Below are positions 37,540-45,516 of a stretch of DNA of 64,000 nucleotides, in pieces; within the stretch, counting starts at the first letter, position 1; the number at the start of each line of letters is the position of its first letter. Below the pieces are notes generated by a model. That model did no database searches, had not been told where the DNA came from, and worked only from the letters and a program-made list of their open reading frames with translations. Source of the DNA: Marilutibacter penaei (GTDB lineage: Bacteria > Pseudomonadota > Gammaproteobacteria > Xanthomonadales > Xanthomonadaceae); contig NZ_JACHTE010000001.1 of assembly GCF_014145395.1 (NCBI RefSeq), forward strand, positions 186,001 through 250,000. Reading direction: 5' to 3'. Made by a program: the position numbers and the translations under genes.

Positions 37540-37867
37540 GCGTTCTCCCTTGGGGTGCCGGGTGCGGATGCGGCGGCCGGTGCGGCCGGGCCTCGCGATC
37601 CACCAGGTTCGTGTTGACGTAGGCGATGCAGGCCGCGAACGGGGCCGGGCCGAACACGACGTCCCCGGCGTCGCCGCCGGTGGCCGCAGGCAGGACCGTC
37701 AGCACCGCGTTCACGCCGGTCCTGACCACGCAATGCTTCGCCCCGTGCAGGCTGGCCTCCAGCCCGCTCTGCAACTGCGCGTCGATGCGCGCGGCGAGCT
37801 GCCGGTTGTAGCGCGCCATCGGCGCTTCGTCGTCCGCTTCGCGGGAGGACGTGGGCGCCCAGTTCAT
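37523..37867 (-). CDS. Uncharacterised 114-residue protein of the reb-like operon
   Basis: Starts MNWAPTSSREADDEAPMARY at 37867, overlapping the stop of RebB-like gene 4 (ATGA). It has AARIDAQLQSGLEASLHGAK, AVLTVLPAATGGDAGDVVFG and a His/Pro-rich tail (ARPHRPPHPHPAPQGRTHDE). One RebB-like feature may be the Ala-rich middle, but the killing-trait motif is not visible. The tail overlaps the next gene. No family recognised. Confidence 0.55.
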   Translation of the reverse strand: MNWAPTSSREADDEAPMARYNRQLAARIDAQLQSGLEASLHGAKHCVVRTGVNAVLTVLPAATGGDAGDVVFGPAPFAACIAYVNTNLVDREARPHRPPHPHPAPQGRTHDEDA

Positions 37868-38217
37868 GGCCGCGTACCGAAGGCATCGACGGCGGCCTTG
37901 AGATCGGCGATCTCCTGCGCCAGCGCATTGCCGGTCAACACGTCCACCGCGGCCCGCGCGGTGCCCGGGCCTGGACCCTGCACGCGTGCGACGGCACCGG
38001 CGACGATGCCCTGGCGCAGGCGGTTCATCGCGTCCTGGTGGGCCAGCTGCGACTTCGCCCCGAGGTCGTTGCCGACCACGTGGTTGGAGAAGGCCAGGTC
38101 GCTGAGCAGCGCCGGCTGCTGCATCGTGGCCAGGCTGCCGATCGCGATCGCCGCGGTGACGGGATGGCCCGTGTCGCGCCGATCCTCGACGCGGATATCG
38201 ATGGTTTCGGTTTCCAT
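37864..38217 (-). CDS. RebB-like (R-body/killing-trait) protein 4, divergent
   Basis: A 117-residue protein. After an acidic N-terminus (METETIDIRVEDRRDTG), it follows the pattern of the other family members here: AAIAIGSLATMQQPALLSDL, AFSNHVVGNDLGAKSQLAHQ and the C-terminal TARAAVDVLTGNALAQEIAD. The QNAV..QQ core of copies 2 and 3 is altered to SQLAHQDAMNRL. Start chosen at 38217 because GGAG lies eight bases before it. Separated from copy 3 by a 13-base-pair hairpin. Confidence 0.62.
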   Translation of the reverse strand: METETIDIRVEDRRDTGHPVTAAIAIGSLATMQQPALLSDLAFSNHVVGNDLGAKSQLAHQDAMNRLRQGIVAGAVARVQGPGPGTARAAVDVLTGNALAQEIADLKAAVDAFGTRP

Positions 38218-38231
38218 GCGTTGCACTCCGC

Positions 38232-38269
38232 GTGAAGGCGGGGCGGCCAGGGACCGGCCCCGCCTTCAC
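38232..38269 (-). terminator. 13-bp stem-loop between RebB-like genes 3 and 4
   Basis: GTGAAGGCGGGGC and GCCCCGCCTTCAC form a perfect stem with a 12-base loop immediately after the stop of copy 3. Without a T-run it may be an attenuator or an mRNA-processing/stabilising hairpin that keeps expression of the first three genes above that of the rest. Confidence 0.5.
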
Positions 38270-38281
38270 CTTGCTGGCCGA

Positions 38282-38770
38282 TCAGCCGACCTTCTTCACC
38301 TTGACGGTGACGCCTTGATCGCTGAGCACGATCTCGATGTCCTCCCGGGCGACCTTCCCCGGGATGAAGATGGCGGGCACGGGGGGATGGACCACCAGCT
38401 GGCCCTTCGCATCGATCTCCAGGCCCAGGTCGAGCAGGCGCCGCAGCCGTGACGGACCCTGCGGGCCGGCGAAGGCCTGCACGCTGGACTTCAGGTCGGC
38501 GATGGTCTGGGACAGCTCGTTGTTGGACAACACGTCCACCGCCGAGCGTGCCGCCAGCGGCCCCATGTCGCTGACCAGGTTGACGGCCTTGGCGACGAGC
38601 GGGGTCCCCAGCTGGTTGCCGGCCTGCTGGTTCGATACCGCGTTCTGCTGGCCGATGTTGTTGCTGGACACCACGTTCGAGTAGGCCAGGTTGGACAGCA
38701 TGGCCGGCTGCTCCGAGATCGCCTTCAGATTGCCGATCACCACTGCTCCGACTACGGATGGGTCAAGCAT
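38282..38770 (-). CDS. RebB-like (R-body/killing-trait) protein 3 with C-terminal extension
   Basis: A 162-residue protein. Residues 1-100 contain VGAVVIGNLKAISEQPAMLS, NLAYSNVVSSNNIGQQNAVS, NQQAGNQLG and AARSAVDVLSNNELSQTIAD, strongly similar to copy 2. The motif P-A-(M/I)-x-x-x-L followed by QNAV-x-x-QQ is the RebB family hallmark. Unlike the other copies it has a ~55-residue tail (LDLGLEIDAKGQLVVHPPVP, EDIEIVLSDQGVTVKVKKVG) predicted as β-strands. RebB proteins assemble into R-bodies, coiled protein ribbons; the tail may cap or anchor the polymer (inference). Confidence 0.68.
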   Translation of the reverse strand: MLDPSVVGAVVIGNLKAISEQPAMLSNLAYSNVVSSNNIGQQNAVSNQQAGNQLGTPLVAKAVNLVSDMGPLAARSAVDVLSNNELSQTIADLKSSVQAFAGPQGPSRLRRLLDLGLEIDAKGQLVVHPPVPAIFIPGKVAREDIEIVLSDQGVTVKVKKVG

Positions 38771-38790
38771 GTCGAGACCTCCGGTTCAAT

Positions 38791-38806
38791 GCCCGCGGGA
38801 GCGGGC
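38791..38806 (-). terminator. Hairpin after RebB-like gene 2
   Basis: GCCCGC-GGGA-GCGGGC abuts the stop codon of copy 2 on the minus strand. It is a compact, stable stem-loop in a 36-base intergenic gap and may stabilise the upstream message or attenuate transcription. Confidence 0.4.
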
Positions 38807-39127
38807 TTACTGGCGGGTGGTGAAGGCCTGGAGCGTGGCCTTCATGTCGGCGATGGTCTGCGCGAGCTCGTCGTTGGTCAGGATGTCGACCGCGGAACGC
38901 GCCTCCAGCGGACCGAGGTTGCTGACGGTGTTGGACGCCTTGGCGACGACGGAAATGCCCAGCTCGTTCATCGCCTGCTGGTTCGCCACCGCGTTCTGTT
39001 GCGACAGGTTGGTGTTGGCCACCGTGTTCGAGTAGGCCAGGTTGGACAGCATCGCGGGCTGTTCCGAGATGGCCTTCAGGTTGCCGATCGCAACGGCGCT
39101 CACCACGTCTTCTGGCAGTGCAGCCAT
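38807..39127 (-). CDS. RebB-like (R-body/killing-trait) protein 2
   Basis: A 106-residue protein: LPEDVVSAVAIGNLKAISEQ, PAMLSNLAYSNTVANTNLSQ, QNAVANQQAMNELGISVVAK, then LEARSAVDILTNDELAQTIA. The central block follows the RebB pattern (PA-hydrophobic-x3-L, then QNAV-x2-QQ), which I recognise from R-body proteins of Caedibacter and free-living proteobacteria. The C-terminal LTNDELAQTIADMK block is shared by copies 2-4 and not by classical RebB. Its start has AAGGAGAAG. Expected to be an abundant polymerising subunit. Confidence 0.7.
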   Translation of the reverse strand: MAALPEDVVSAVAIGNLKAISEQPAMLSNLAYSNTVANTNLSQQNAVANQQAMNELGISVVAKASNTVSNLGPLEARSAVDILTNDELAQTIADMKATLQAFTTRQ

Positions 39128-39183
39128 GGTTCTTCTCCTTTCCTTGAGGATGGTGTGTACGTAAGGGTGCTGCTTGGCTTACC

Positions 39184-39261
39184 GCCCCGTGTCGGGGCAT
39201 CCGGCGCGTCCGGTCGGACGCGTGGGATCCGGGCGCGGCCGGCATGGGGCAACGGCCGCGC
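39184..39261 (-). other. Hairpin-rich gap between RebB-like genes 1 and 2
   Basis: Contains GCCCCG-TGT-CGGGGC at 39184-39198 and a 9-base stem GCGCGGCCG/CGGCCGCGC with an 11-base loop at 39233-39261. Each of the three gaps between the four RebB-like genes carries at least one such hairpin, which is unusual against the tight overlaps further down the operon. Confidence 0.45.
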
Positions 39262-39274
39262 ATGTACGTGACGC

Positions 39275-39583
39275 TCAGCCGCTGGGCTTCCAGGCGCCGA
39301 TGTCGCTGATCACTTTCTCCAGGTCGCGGGCCATCTTCTCGATGGCCTCCTGGTTCTTGCAGCCGCCTGCGTTCTCGATCATGGTCACGCAGCGCGCGGC
39401 CGCGGCCATCTGCACCTGGTTCATGGCCTGCTGCTGGCCCAGGCTGATCTGCTGCTGCATGTTCTGGTTGAAGATCTGCTGGGCAAGCGCGAGGTTCGCC
39501 AGGATGGCGGGCTGCTCGCCGATCGACTTGGCATTCGAGATCGCGATTGCCTGGACGATATCTTCTGGAAGTTCACCGGCCAT
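39275..39583 (-). CDS. RebB-like (R-body/killing-trait) protein 1
   Basis: A 102-residue protein and the closest of the four to classical RebB: DIVQAIAISNAKSIGEQPAI, LANLALAQQIFNQNMQQQIS, LGQQQAMNQVQMAAAARCVT. This matches the family order N-x-K-x-x-(G/A)E-x-PA, then a long helix, then QQQ-x-N-x4-AA-x3-V. The C-terminal part (CKNQEAIEKMARDLEKVISD) is a separate amphipathic helix. AGGGAGGG lies before the ATG at 39583. First gene of the operon. R-body subunits are usually encoded as several small paralogues, as here. Confidence 0.72.
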   Translation of the reverse strand: MAGELPEDIVQAIAISNAKSIGEQPAILANLALAQQIFNQNMQQQISLGQQQAMNQVQMAAAARCVTMIENAGGCKNQEAIEKMARDLEKVISDIGAWKPSG

Positions 39584-39666
39584 CTGTCCCTCCCTTGGAC
39601 TGGCGAGGACCGAACCGGTCGGCCCTTCGCTTCGATGGACACAGGCTAGGCGGCGGCGCACCCGCC

Positions 39667-39710
39667 GGTAAGTATCGTTACCGCAACGTGCGCGGTGGTG
39701 TTGCGGTAAC
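39667..39710. promoter_or_regulatory. Inverted repeat upstream of the reb-like operon
   Basis: GTTACCGCAAC (39677-39687) and GTTGCGGTAAC (39700-39710) are perfect 11-base complements with a 12-base spacer. A third half-site GGTAA at 39667 pairs with GTTACC at 39677 in a second, overlapping palindrome. They lie 84-127 bases before the first RebB-like start, in a position suited to an activator or repressor. No confident −35/−10 pair is visible. Confidence 0.55.
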
Positions 39711-39821
39711 GGCGGGGCGGGGTGCCACGCACGCGCTGGCGCGCTGGCGCGACCGGCCATCCAGCGAACGGGCCTCGTTCGGCGGATGGCCGGACGACGG
39801 GTGCCGGCCCCTACCCCGCGC

Positions 39822-41654
39822 TTATTCCACGGTGACCGACTTGGCCAGGTTGCGCGGCTTGTCGACGTCGGTGCCGCGGGCCAGGGCGGCGTGGTAGGCC
39901 AGCAGCTGCACCGGGATCGCGTGCACGATCGGCGACAGCACGCCGACGTGGCGCGGGGTGCGGATCACGTGCACCTGCTCGGACTCGCCGAAGTGGCTGT
40001 CGAGGTCGGCGAACACGAACATCTCGCCGCCGCGGGCGCGGACTTCCTGGATGTTGGACTTCACCTTCTCCAGCAGGCTGTCCTTCGGCGCGATCACCAC
40101 CACCGGCATCTCGGCGTCGACCAGCGCGAGCGGGCCGTGCTTCAGCTCGCCGGCCGGGTAGGCCTCGGCATGGATGTAGGAGATCTCCTTGAGCTTGAGC
40201 GCGCCTTCCATCGCGATCGGATAGTGCACGCCACGGCCGAGGAACAGCGCGTGCTGTTTCGGCGCGAAACGCTCCGACCAGCCCACGATCTGCGGTTCCA
40301 GGTTGAGGGCGTGTTGGACGCTGCCGGGCAGTTGCCGCAGCGCGTCGAGGTGGCCCGCTTCGTCTTCCGCGGTCAAGCGGCCGCGCAGCCGGGCGAGGGT
40401 CGCGGTGAGGGTGAACAGCGCAACCAGCTGGGTGGTGAAGGCCTTGGTCGAGGCGACGCCGATCTCGGCACCGGCCCGGGTGTAGTAGACCAGCCGGCTC
40501 GCACGCGGGATCGCGCTCTCGGGCACGTTACAGATGGAAAGGGTCCTGTCGTGGCCGAGCGACTTCGCGTACTTCAGCGCCTCCATCGTGTCGAGGGTTT
40601 CACCCGACTGCGAGATGGTGACGACGAGGTGCTTCGGGTTGGCCACCGCGGCGCGATACCGGTACTCGCTGGCAATCTCGACCGAGCACGGCAGGCCGGC
40701 GATCGCTTCGATCCAGTAGCGCGCCGTGAGACCCGCGTAGTAGCTGGTGCCGCAGGCGAGGATCTGCACGCCCTCGATGCCGTCCAGCACCTCGGCGGCA
40801 TCGGCGCCGAACAGCGCCGGCGAGAAGCCGCCTTCGTCGATCACCGCCTCGATGGTGTCGGCGATCGCGCGCGGCTGCTCGTGGATCTCCTTCTGCATGA
40901 AGTGGCGGTACGGGCCCAGCTCCAGCGACGCCAGCGACACGTCCGAGACGTGCACCTCGCGCTCGATCTCGCGGCCCTCACCGTCGAACACGCGCACGCC
41001 GTCGCGGCGGACTTCAGCGGTGTCGCCTTCCTCGAGGAACATCACCTCGCGGGTGGCCTGGATGATCGCGGACACGTCACTGGCGACGAAGTTCTCGCCC
41101 TGGCCCAGGCCCACCAGCAGCGGGCAACCCATGCGCGCGGCGATCAGGCGTTCGGGCTCGTGCTTGCTGACGACCGCGATGGCGTAGGCCCCTTCGAGCT
41201 CGCTCGCGGCGCGCTGCACCGCCTGCAGCAGGTCGGCGCCCTGCGCCTGGTGGTGGTGGACCAGGTGGGCGATGACCTCGGTGTCGGTCTGCGATTCGAA
41301 CACGTAACCGGCGGCGGTCAGGCGCTCGCGCTGGGCGTCGTGGTTCTCGATGATGCCGTTGTGGACCACAGCGAGCTCGTTGAAGCTCACGTGCGGATGG
41401 GCGTTGGCCTCGGTGACGCCGCCATGGGTGGCCCAGCGCGTGTGGCCGATGCCGATGCCGGCGCTCAGGCCCTCGGCGCTGGCCGCCGCCTCCATCTCGG
41501 CCACGCGGCCGGTGCGGCGCACGCGGCGCACGTCGCTGCCATCGAACACGGCGATGCCGGCGGAGTCATAGCCCCGGTACTCCAGCCGCTTCAGGCCCTC
41601 GACGAGGACCGGTACCACGTCGCGATCGGCGATCGCCCCGACGATTCCACACAT
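39822..41654 (-). CDS. glmS: Glutamine-fructose-6-phosphate aminotransferase
   Basis: A 610-residue glucosamine-6-phosphate synthase, the first committed step to UDP-GlcNAc. Cys2 of [12 protein letters not shown] is the glutaminase nucleophile; [20 protein letters not shown] and the two SIS domains ([10 protein letters not shown]-type [37 protein letters not shown]) follow, and it ends [10 protein letters not shown]. Start at 41654 gives the mandatory N-terminal cysteine after Met removal; GAGGAG lies ten bases upstream. Near glmU as in Xanthomonas, but with the σ54 efflux module between them. Confidence 0.97.
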   Translation of the reverse strand: MCGIVGAIADRDVVPVLVEGLKRLEYRGYDSAGIAVFDGSDVRRVRRTGRVAEMEAAASAEGLSAGIGIGHTRWATHGGVTEANAHPHVSFNELAVVHNGIIENHDAQRERLTAAGYVFESQTDTEVIAHLVHHHQAQGADLLQAVQRAASELEGAYAIAVVSKHEPERLIAARMGCPLLVGLGQGENFVASDVSAIIQATREVMFLEEGDTAEVRRDGVRVFDGEGREIEREVHVSDVSLASLELGPYRHFMQKEIHEQPRAIADTIEAVIDEGGFSPALFGADAAEVLDGIEGVQILACGTSYYAGLTARYWIEAIAGLPCSVEIASEYRYRAAVANPKHLVVTISQSGETLDTMEALKYAKSLGHDRTLSICNVPESAIPRASRLVYYTRAGAEIGVASTKAFTTQLVALFTLTATLARLRGRLTAEDEAGHLDALRQLPGSVQHALNLEPQIVGWSERFAPKQHALFLGRGVHYPIAMEGALKLKEISYIHAEAYPAGELKHGPLALVDAEMPVVVIAPKDSLLEKVKSNIQEVRARGGEMFVFADLDSHFGESEQVHVIRTPRHVGVLSPIVHAIPVQLLAYHAALARGTDVDKPRNLAKSVTVE

Positions 41655-41705
41655 GCAGTTCAACTCCTCGACACCAAGGGGGTAAGTGTAGCCCGGCACA
41701 CCGGA

Positions 41706-41720
41706 CCGGACAGCGTCCGG
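41706..41720. promoter_or_regulatory. Palindrome, candidate enhancer site
   Basis: CCGGACAGCGTCCGG is a perfect 6-base palindrome with a 3-base centre, 72 bases before the −24 element of the σ54 promoter. The distance fits an enhancer-binding protein site; further CCGGAC/GCGGAC half-sites follow at 41731-41745. It could equally belong to the glmS leader. Confidence 0.35.
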
Positions 41721-41791
41721 CGGACACGGCCCGGACGTTGCGGACACCCACGACAGAACGCAGAACCATTGGAAAATCAGCCACTTGATGG

Positions 41792-41807
41792 TTGGCACGC
41801 TTCATGC
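41792..41807 (+). promoter_or_regulatory. σ54 (RpoN) promoter
   Basis: TTGGCACGCTTCATGC matches the TGGCACG-N4-TTGC consensus with one mismatch; GG at 41794-41795 and GC at 41806-41807 are exactly ten bases apart. Transcription should begin near 41819. The operon encodes an NtrC-type σ54 activator (46792), so autoactivation is likely. Confidence 0.75.
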
Positions 41808-41848
41808 GTGATGAGGGGCAGCTTCCCGTTCTCCGAGACCCCGCCCGC

Positions 41849-43126
41849 ATGAGCATCCGCGACACCTCCGGCCAGGACCGCCAGGTCAGCGCCTCCCCCA
41901 CCCGCCAGCGCCGCCCCAGGCTGATCGCCATCGGCGTGGGCGCCGCCGTGCTGGTATTGGCGGCCTGGCTGGTGGTGGGCTGGAGCACCGGGGGCCGCTC
42001 GGTGGACGGTGCCCGGGTGCGCATCGCCGAGGTAACCCGCGGCGACCTGGTCCGCGACATCCGCGCCGACGGCCGGGTGATCGCCGCCAACAGCCCGACC
42101 CTGTACGCCGTCGCCGGCGGTACGGTCACGCTGGCGGTGGTCGCGGGCGACGCGGTGGAGGAAGGCCAGGCGCTGGCCGAGATCGACAGTCCCGAGTTGC
42201 GCAGCCAACTGGCGCAGGAGCAGGCGACCCTGGCGAGCCTCGAAGCCGAGGCCAGCCGCGCCGGTCTGGACGCCCGCATCGCCCGCTCGCAGGCGCGGCG
42301 CAACCTCGACCAGGCCGGGATCGACCGCACCGCGGCGCTGCGCGACCTGGAGCGCAACCAGCGCGCCTTCGAAGGCGGTGCGGTCGCCCAGGTCGACGTC
42401 GCCCGTGCGCAGGACGAGCTGAAGAAGGCCGAGCTGGGCCTGGCCCAGGCCGAGCGCGAATACCAGCTGCAGGGCCAGGGCGCCGGCCTCGACACCCGCA
42501 ACAAGCGGCTGCTGGCCGACCGCCAGCAGGCCGTGGTCGACGAGGTGCAGCGCCAGGTCGACCTGCTGACCCTGCGCGCGCCCTTCGACGGCCAGGTCGG
42601 CCAGGTGCAGGTCGCGCAGCGCGCCAACGTCGCCGACGACGCGCCCATCCTCAGCGTGGTCGACCTGACCCGCTTCGAGGTCGAGATCCGCGTGCCGGAG
42701 AGCTTCGCCCGCGACCTCGCGATCGGCATGCCGGCGCAGGTCACCAGCGGCAGCGGCCAGCCCCTGCCGGCCGAGGTGGCGGCGGTGTCGCCGGAAGTCG
42801 TCAACGGCGAGGTCACCGCGCGCATCCGCTTCAGCGACGAACAACCGGCCGGCCTGCGCCAGAACCAGCGCCTGTCCGCGCGCATCACCCTGGACACCCG
42901 CGAGGACGTGCTGCAGGTCGAGCGCGGCCCCTTCGTCGACCAGGGCGGTGGCCGCACCGCCTATGTCATGGACGGCAGCACCGCCGTCCGCCGCCCGGTC
43001 CGCCTGGGCGTGAGCAGCCTCAGCGCCGTCGAGATCCTCGAAGGCCTGCAGCCCGGCGACCGCGTCGTGGTCTCCGGAACCGACCAGTTCGGCGACGCCG
43101 AACAGATCCGCATCTCTGGAGAGTAA
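41849..43126 (+). CDS. Periplasmic adaptor (HlyD/MacA-like) of an ABC efflux system
   Basis: A 425-residue membrane fusion protein: N-terminal anchor (LIAIGVGAAVLVLAAWLVVG), lipoyl half-motif with TVTLAVVAGDAVEEGQALAE, a long coiled-coil hairpin (residues ~120-230, LAQEQATLASLEAEASRAGL), second lipoyl part (LRAPFDGQVGQVQVAQRANV) and β-barrel and proximal domains (VAAVSPEVVNGEVTARIRFS, LEGLQPGDRVVVSGTDQFG). It would join MacB-like transporters to an outer-membrane channel encoded elsewhere. Upstream in-frame starts at 41792 or 41804 fall inside the σ54 promoter and are rejected. Confidence 0.92.
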   Translation: MSIRDTSGQDRQVSASPTRQRRPRLIAIGVGAAVLVLAAWLVVGWSTGGRSVDGARVRIAEVTRGDLVRDIRADGRVIAANSPTLYAVAGGTVTLAVVAGDAVEEGQALAEIDSPELRSQLAQEQATLASLEAEASRAGLDARIARSQARRNLDQAGIDRTAALRDLERNQRAFEGGAVAQVDVARAQDELKKAELGLAQAEREYQLQGQGAGLDTRNKRLLADRQQAVVDEVQRQVDLLTLRAPFDGQVGQVQVAQRANVADDAPILSVVDLTRFEVEIRVPESFARDLAIGMPAQVTSGSGQPLPAEVAAVSPEVVNGEVTARIRFSDEQPAGLRQNQRLSARITLDTREDVLQVERGPFVDQGGGRTAYVMDGSTAVRRPVRLGVSSLSAVEILEGLQPGDRVVVSGTDQFGDAEQIRISGE

Positions 43127-43130
43127 CGCC

Positions 43131-43364
43131 ATGATCCCCCGCATCGATGCCCACGCGGCGTTCCCGTTCGGCCTCCACTGGGACGCCGACCAGCTCGCCG
43201 CCGCCATGCCCACCCGCCTGCGCCTGGTCGACACCCTGGGCGAGGTCTGCAGCCTCGCCGACCTGGTGCAGCCCGCCGCCAACCGGGCGGTCTCGTTCCG
43301 GCGCCACGCGCGCGCCGGCTACGCGACCGCCAGCACCCTGCCCGAGCGATTCCGCATCCGTTGA
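43131..43364 (+). CDS. Small uncharacterised protein between adaptor and ATPase genes
   Basis: A 77-residue frame beginning MIPRIDAHAAFPFGLHWDAD, four bases after the adaptor stop, with GGAGAG before the ATG. No transmembrane segment and no family I know; it ends ATASTLPERFRIR. The tight spacing and good ribosome binding site argue that it is translated. Arg-rich C-terminal half (NRAVSFRRHARAGY) suggests nucleic-acid or membrane contact, but this is speculation. Confidence 0.5.
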   Translation: MIPRIDAHAAFPFGLHWDADQLAAAMPTRLRLVDTLGEVCSLADLVQPAANRAVSFRRHARAGYATASTLPERFRIR

Positions 43365-43443
43365 GCCGCCGGGGCGCGATGCCCCTCCCCCGACACCGCC
43401 TCGCGCCCCGGCGCACCGCCCCTTGAATCCGTTGGAGCCCGCC

Positions 43444-44172
<729 letters not shown>

Positions 44173-44182
44173 GGGCACTGCC

Positions 44183-45508
44183 ATGTTCGCCTACTACCTC
44201 GACCTCGCCCTGCGCAGCTTCAGGCGCAACAAGGTGCTGACCGCGCTGATGGTGCTTGCCATCGCGCTCGGCATCGGCGCCAGCATGACCACGCTGACGG
44301 TGTTCCACGTGCTGTCCGGCGATCCGATCCCGGAGAAGAGCGACCGGCTCTTCTACGTGCAGATGGACGCCGAATCGATCGGCGGCTACCAGCCGGGCGA
44401 GGAGCCGCAGCAGCAGATGACGCGCTTCGACGCCGAGCACCTGCTGCGCGATGGCAAGGGCGACCGCCAGGCCTTCATGAGCGGCATGGGCACGGTGATC
44501 GAACCTTCGAAGCCCGGCCTCGACCCCATGCAGCAGGACGGCCGCATGACCACCGCGGACTTCTTCCCGATGTTCAACGTGCCCTTCGCCTACGGCAACG
44601 GCTGGAGCAGCGCCGACGACGAGGCACGGGCGCGGGTGGTGGTGCTCGACAGCGCGCTCAACGAGAAGCTGTTCGACGGCGAGGACAGCGTCGGCCGCAG
44701 CGTGCGCCTGGACGGCAATGACTTCACCGTGGTCGGCGTGCTCGCACCGTGGAAGATGCAGCCGCGCTTCTACGACGTCACCCAGGGCCGGTTCAACGAC
44801 GACGAGCAGCTGTACGTGCCGTTCTGGACCGCGATCGACCTGAAGTTCGGCCGCAACGGCAACATGAACTGCTGGTCGACGCCAAGCGCGCTCGAGGACC
44901 AGGACCCCGACCCGGAGGGCCAGGTCGGCGTCAACGCGTCCTGCGCGTGGCTGCAGTACTGGGTGGAGATGGACCCGGACCGCGCCGGCGAGTACCGCCA
45001 GTACCTGTCCAACTACTCGGACCAGCAGCGCGAGGGGGGCCGTTTCGAGCGTCCGACCAACGTGCGCCTGCGCAACGTGATGGACTGGCTGGACCACAAC
45101 GGCATCGTGCCGGCGGACGTGCGCCTGCAGGTCTGGCTGGCGTTCGGCTTCCTCGCGGTCTGCCTGCTCAACACGGTCGGCCTGCTGTTGGCGAAGTTCC
45201 TGCGCCGTTCCAGCGAGATCGGCGTGCGCCGGGCGCTGGGCGCGTCGCGCAGGGCGATCTTCGCGCAGTGCCTGGTCGAGGCCGGCGTGGTCGGCCTGGC
45301 CGGTGGCGTGCTCGGCCTCGGCCTGGCCCTGCTCGGCCTGTGGGCCGTGCGCCAGCAGCCGGTGGACTACGCGCCGCTGGCCCAGCTCGACCCGGTGATG
45401 CTGCTGACGACCTTCGCGCTGGCGATCGCGGCGAGCGTCGCCGCCGGCCTGCTGCCCGCCTGGCGCGCCTGCCAGGTCACCCCCGCCATCCAGCTCAAGA
45501 GCCAGTGA
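44183..45508 (+). CDS. MacB/FtsX-like ABC permease 1
   Basis: A 441-residue MacB-fold permease: N-terminal helix (LALRSFRRNKVLTALMVLAI), a large periplasmic domain (residues ~45-320) including GYQPGEEPQQQMTRFDAEHL, then three C-terminal helices (LQVWLAFGFLAVCLLNTVGL, LVEAGVVGLAGGVLGLGLAL, LTTFALAIAASVAAGLLPAW) with the FtsX coupling motif SEIGVRRALGASRRAIFAQ. Pairs with the next permease as a heterodimer rather than a homodimer of a fused MacB. Confidence 0.93.
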   Translation: MFAYYLDLALRSFRRNKVLTALMVLAIALGIGASMTTLTVFHVLSGDPIPEKSDRLFYVQMDAESIGGYQPGEEPQQQMTRFDAEHLLRDGKGDRQAFMSGMGTVIEPSKPGLDPMQQDGRMTTADFFPMFNVPFAYGNGWSSADDEARARVVVLDSALNEKLFDGEDSVGRSVRLDGNDFTVVGVLAPWKMQPRFYDVTQGRFNDDEQLYVPFWTAIDLKFGRNGNMNCWSTPSALEDQDPDPEGQVGVNASCAWLQYWVEMDPDRAGEYRQYLSNYSDQQREGGRFERPTNVRLRNVMDWLDHNGIVPADVRLQVWLAFGFLAVCLLNTVGLLLAKFLRRSSEIGVRRALGASRRAIFAQCLVEAGVVGLAGGVLGLGLALLGLWAVRQQPVDYAPLAQLDPVMLLTTFALAIAASVAAGLLPAWRACQVTPAIQLKSQ

Positions 45509-45516
45509 GGCCCGCC

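Noticed and set aside
41792-41848. Earlier starts for the efflux adaptor
   Set aside because: They fall within or before the σ54 promoter and transcription start.
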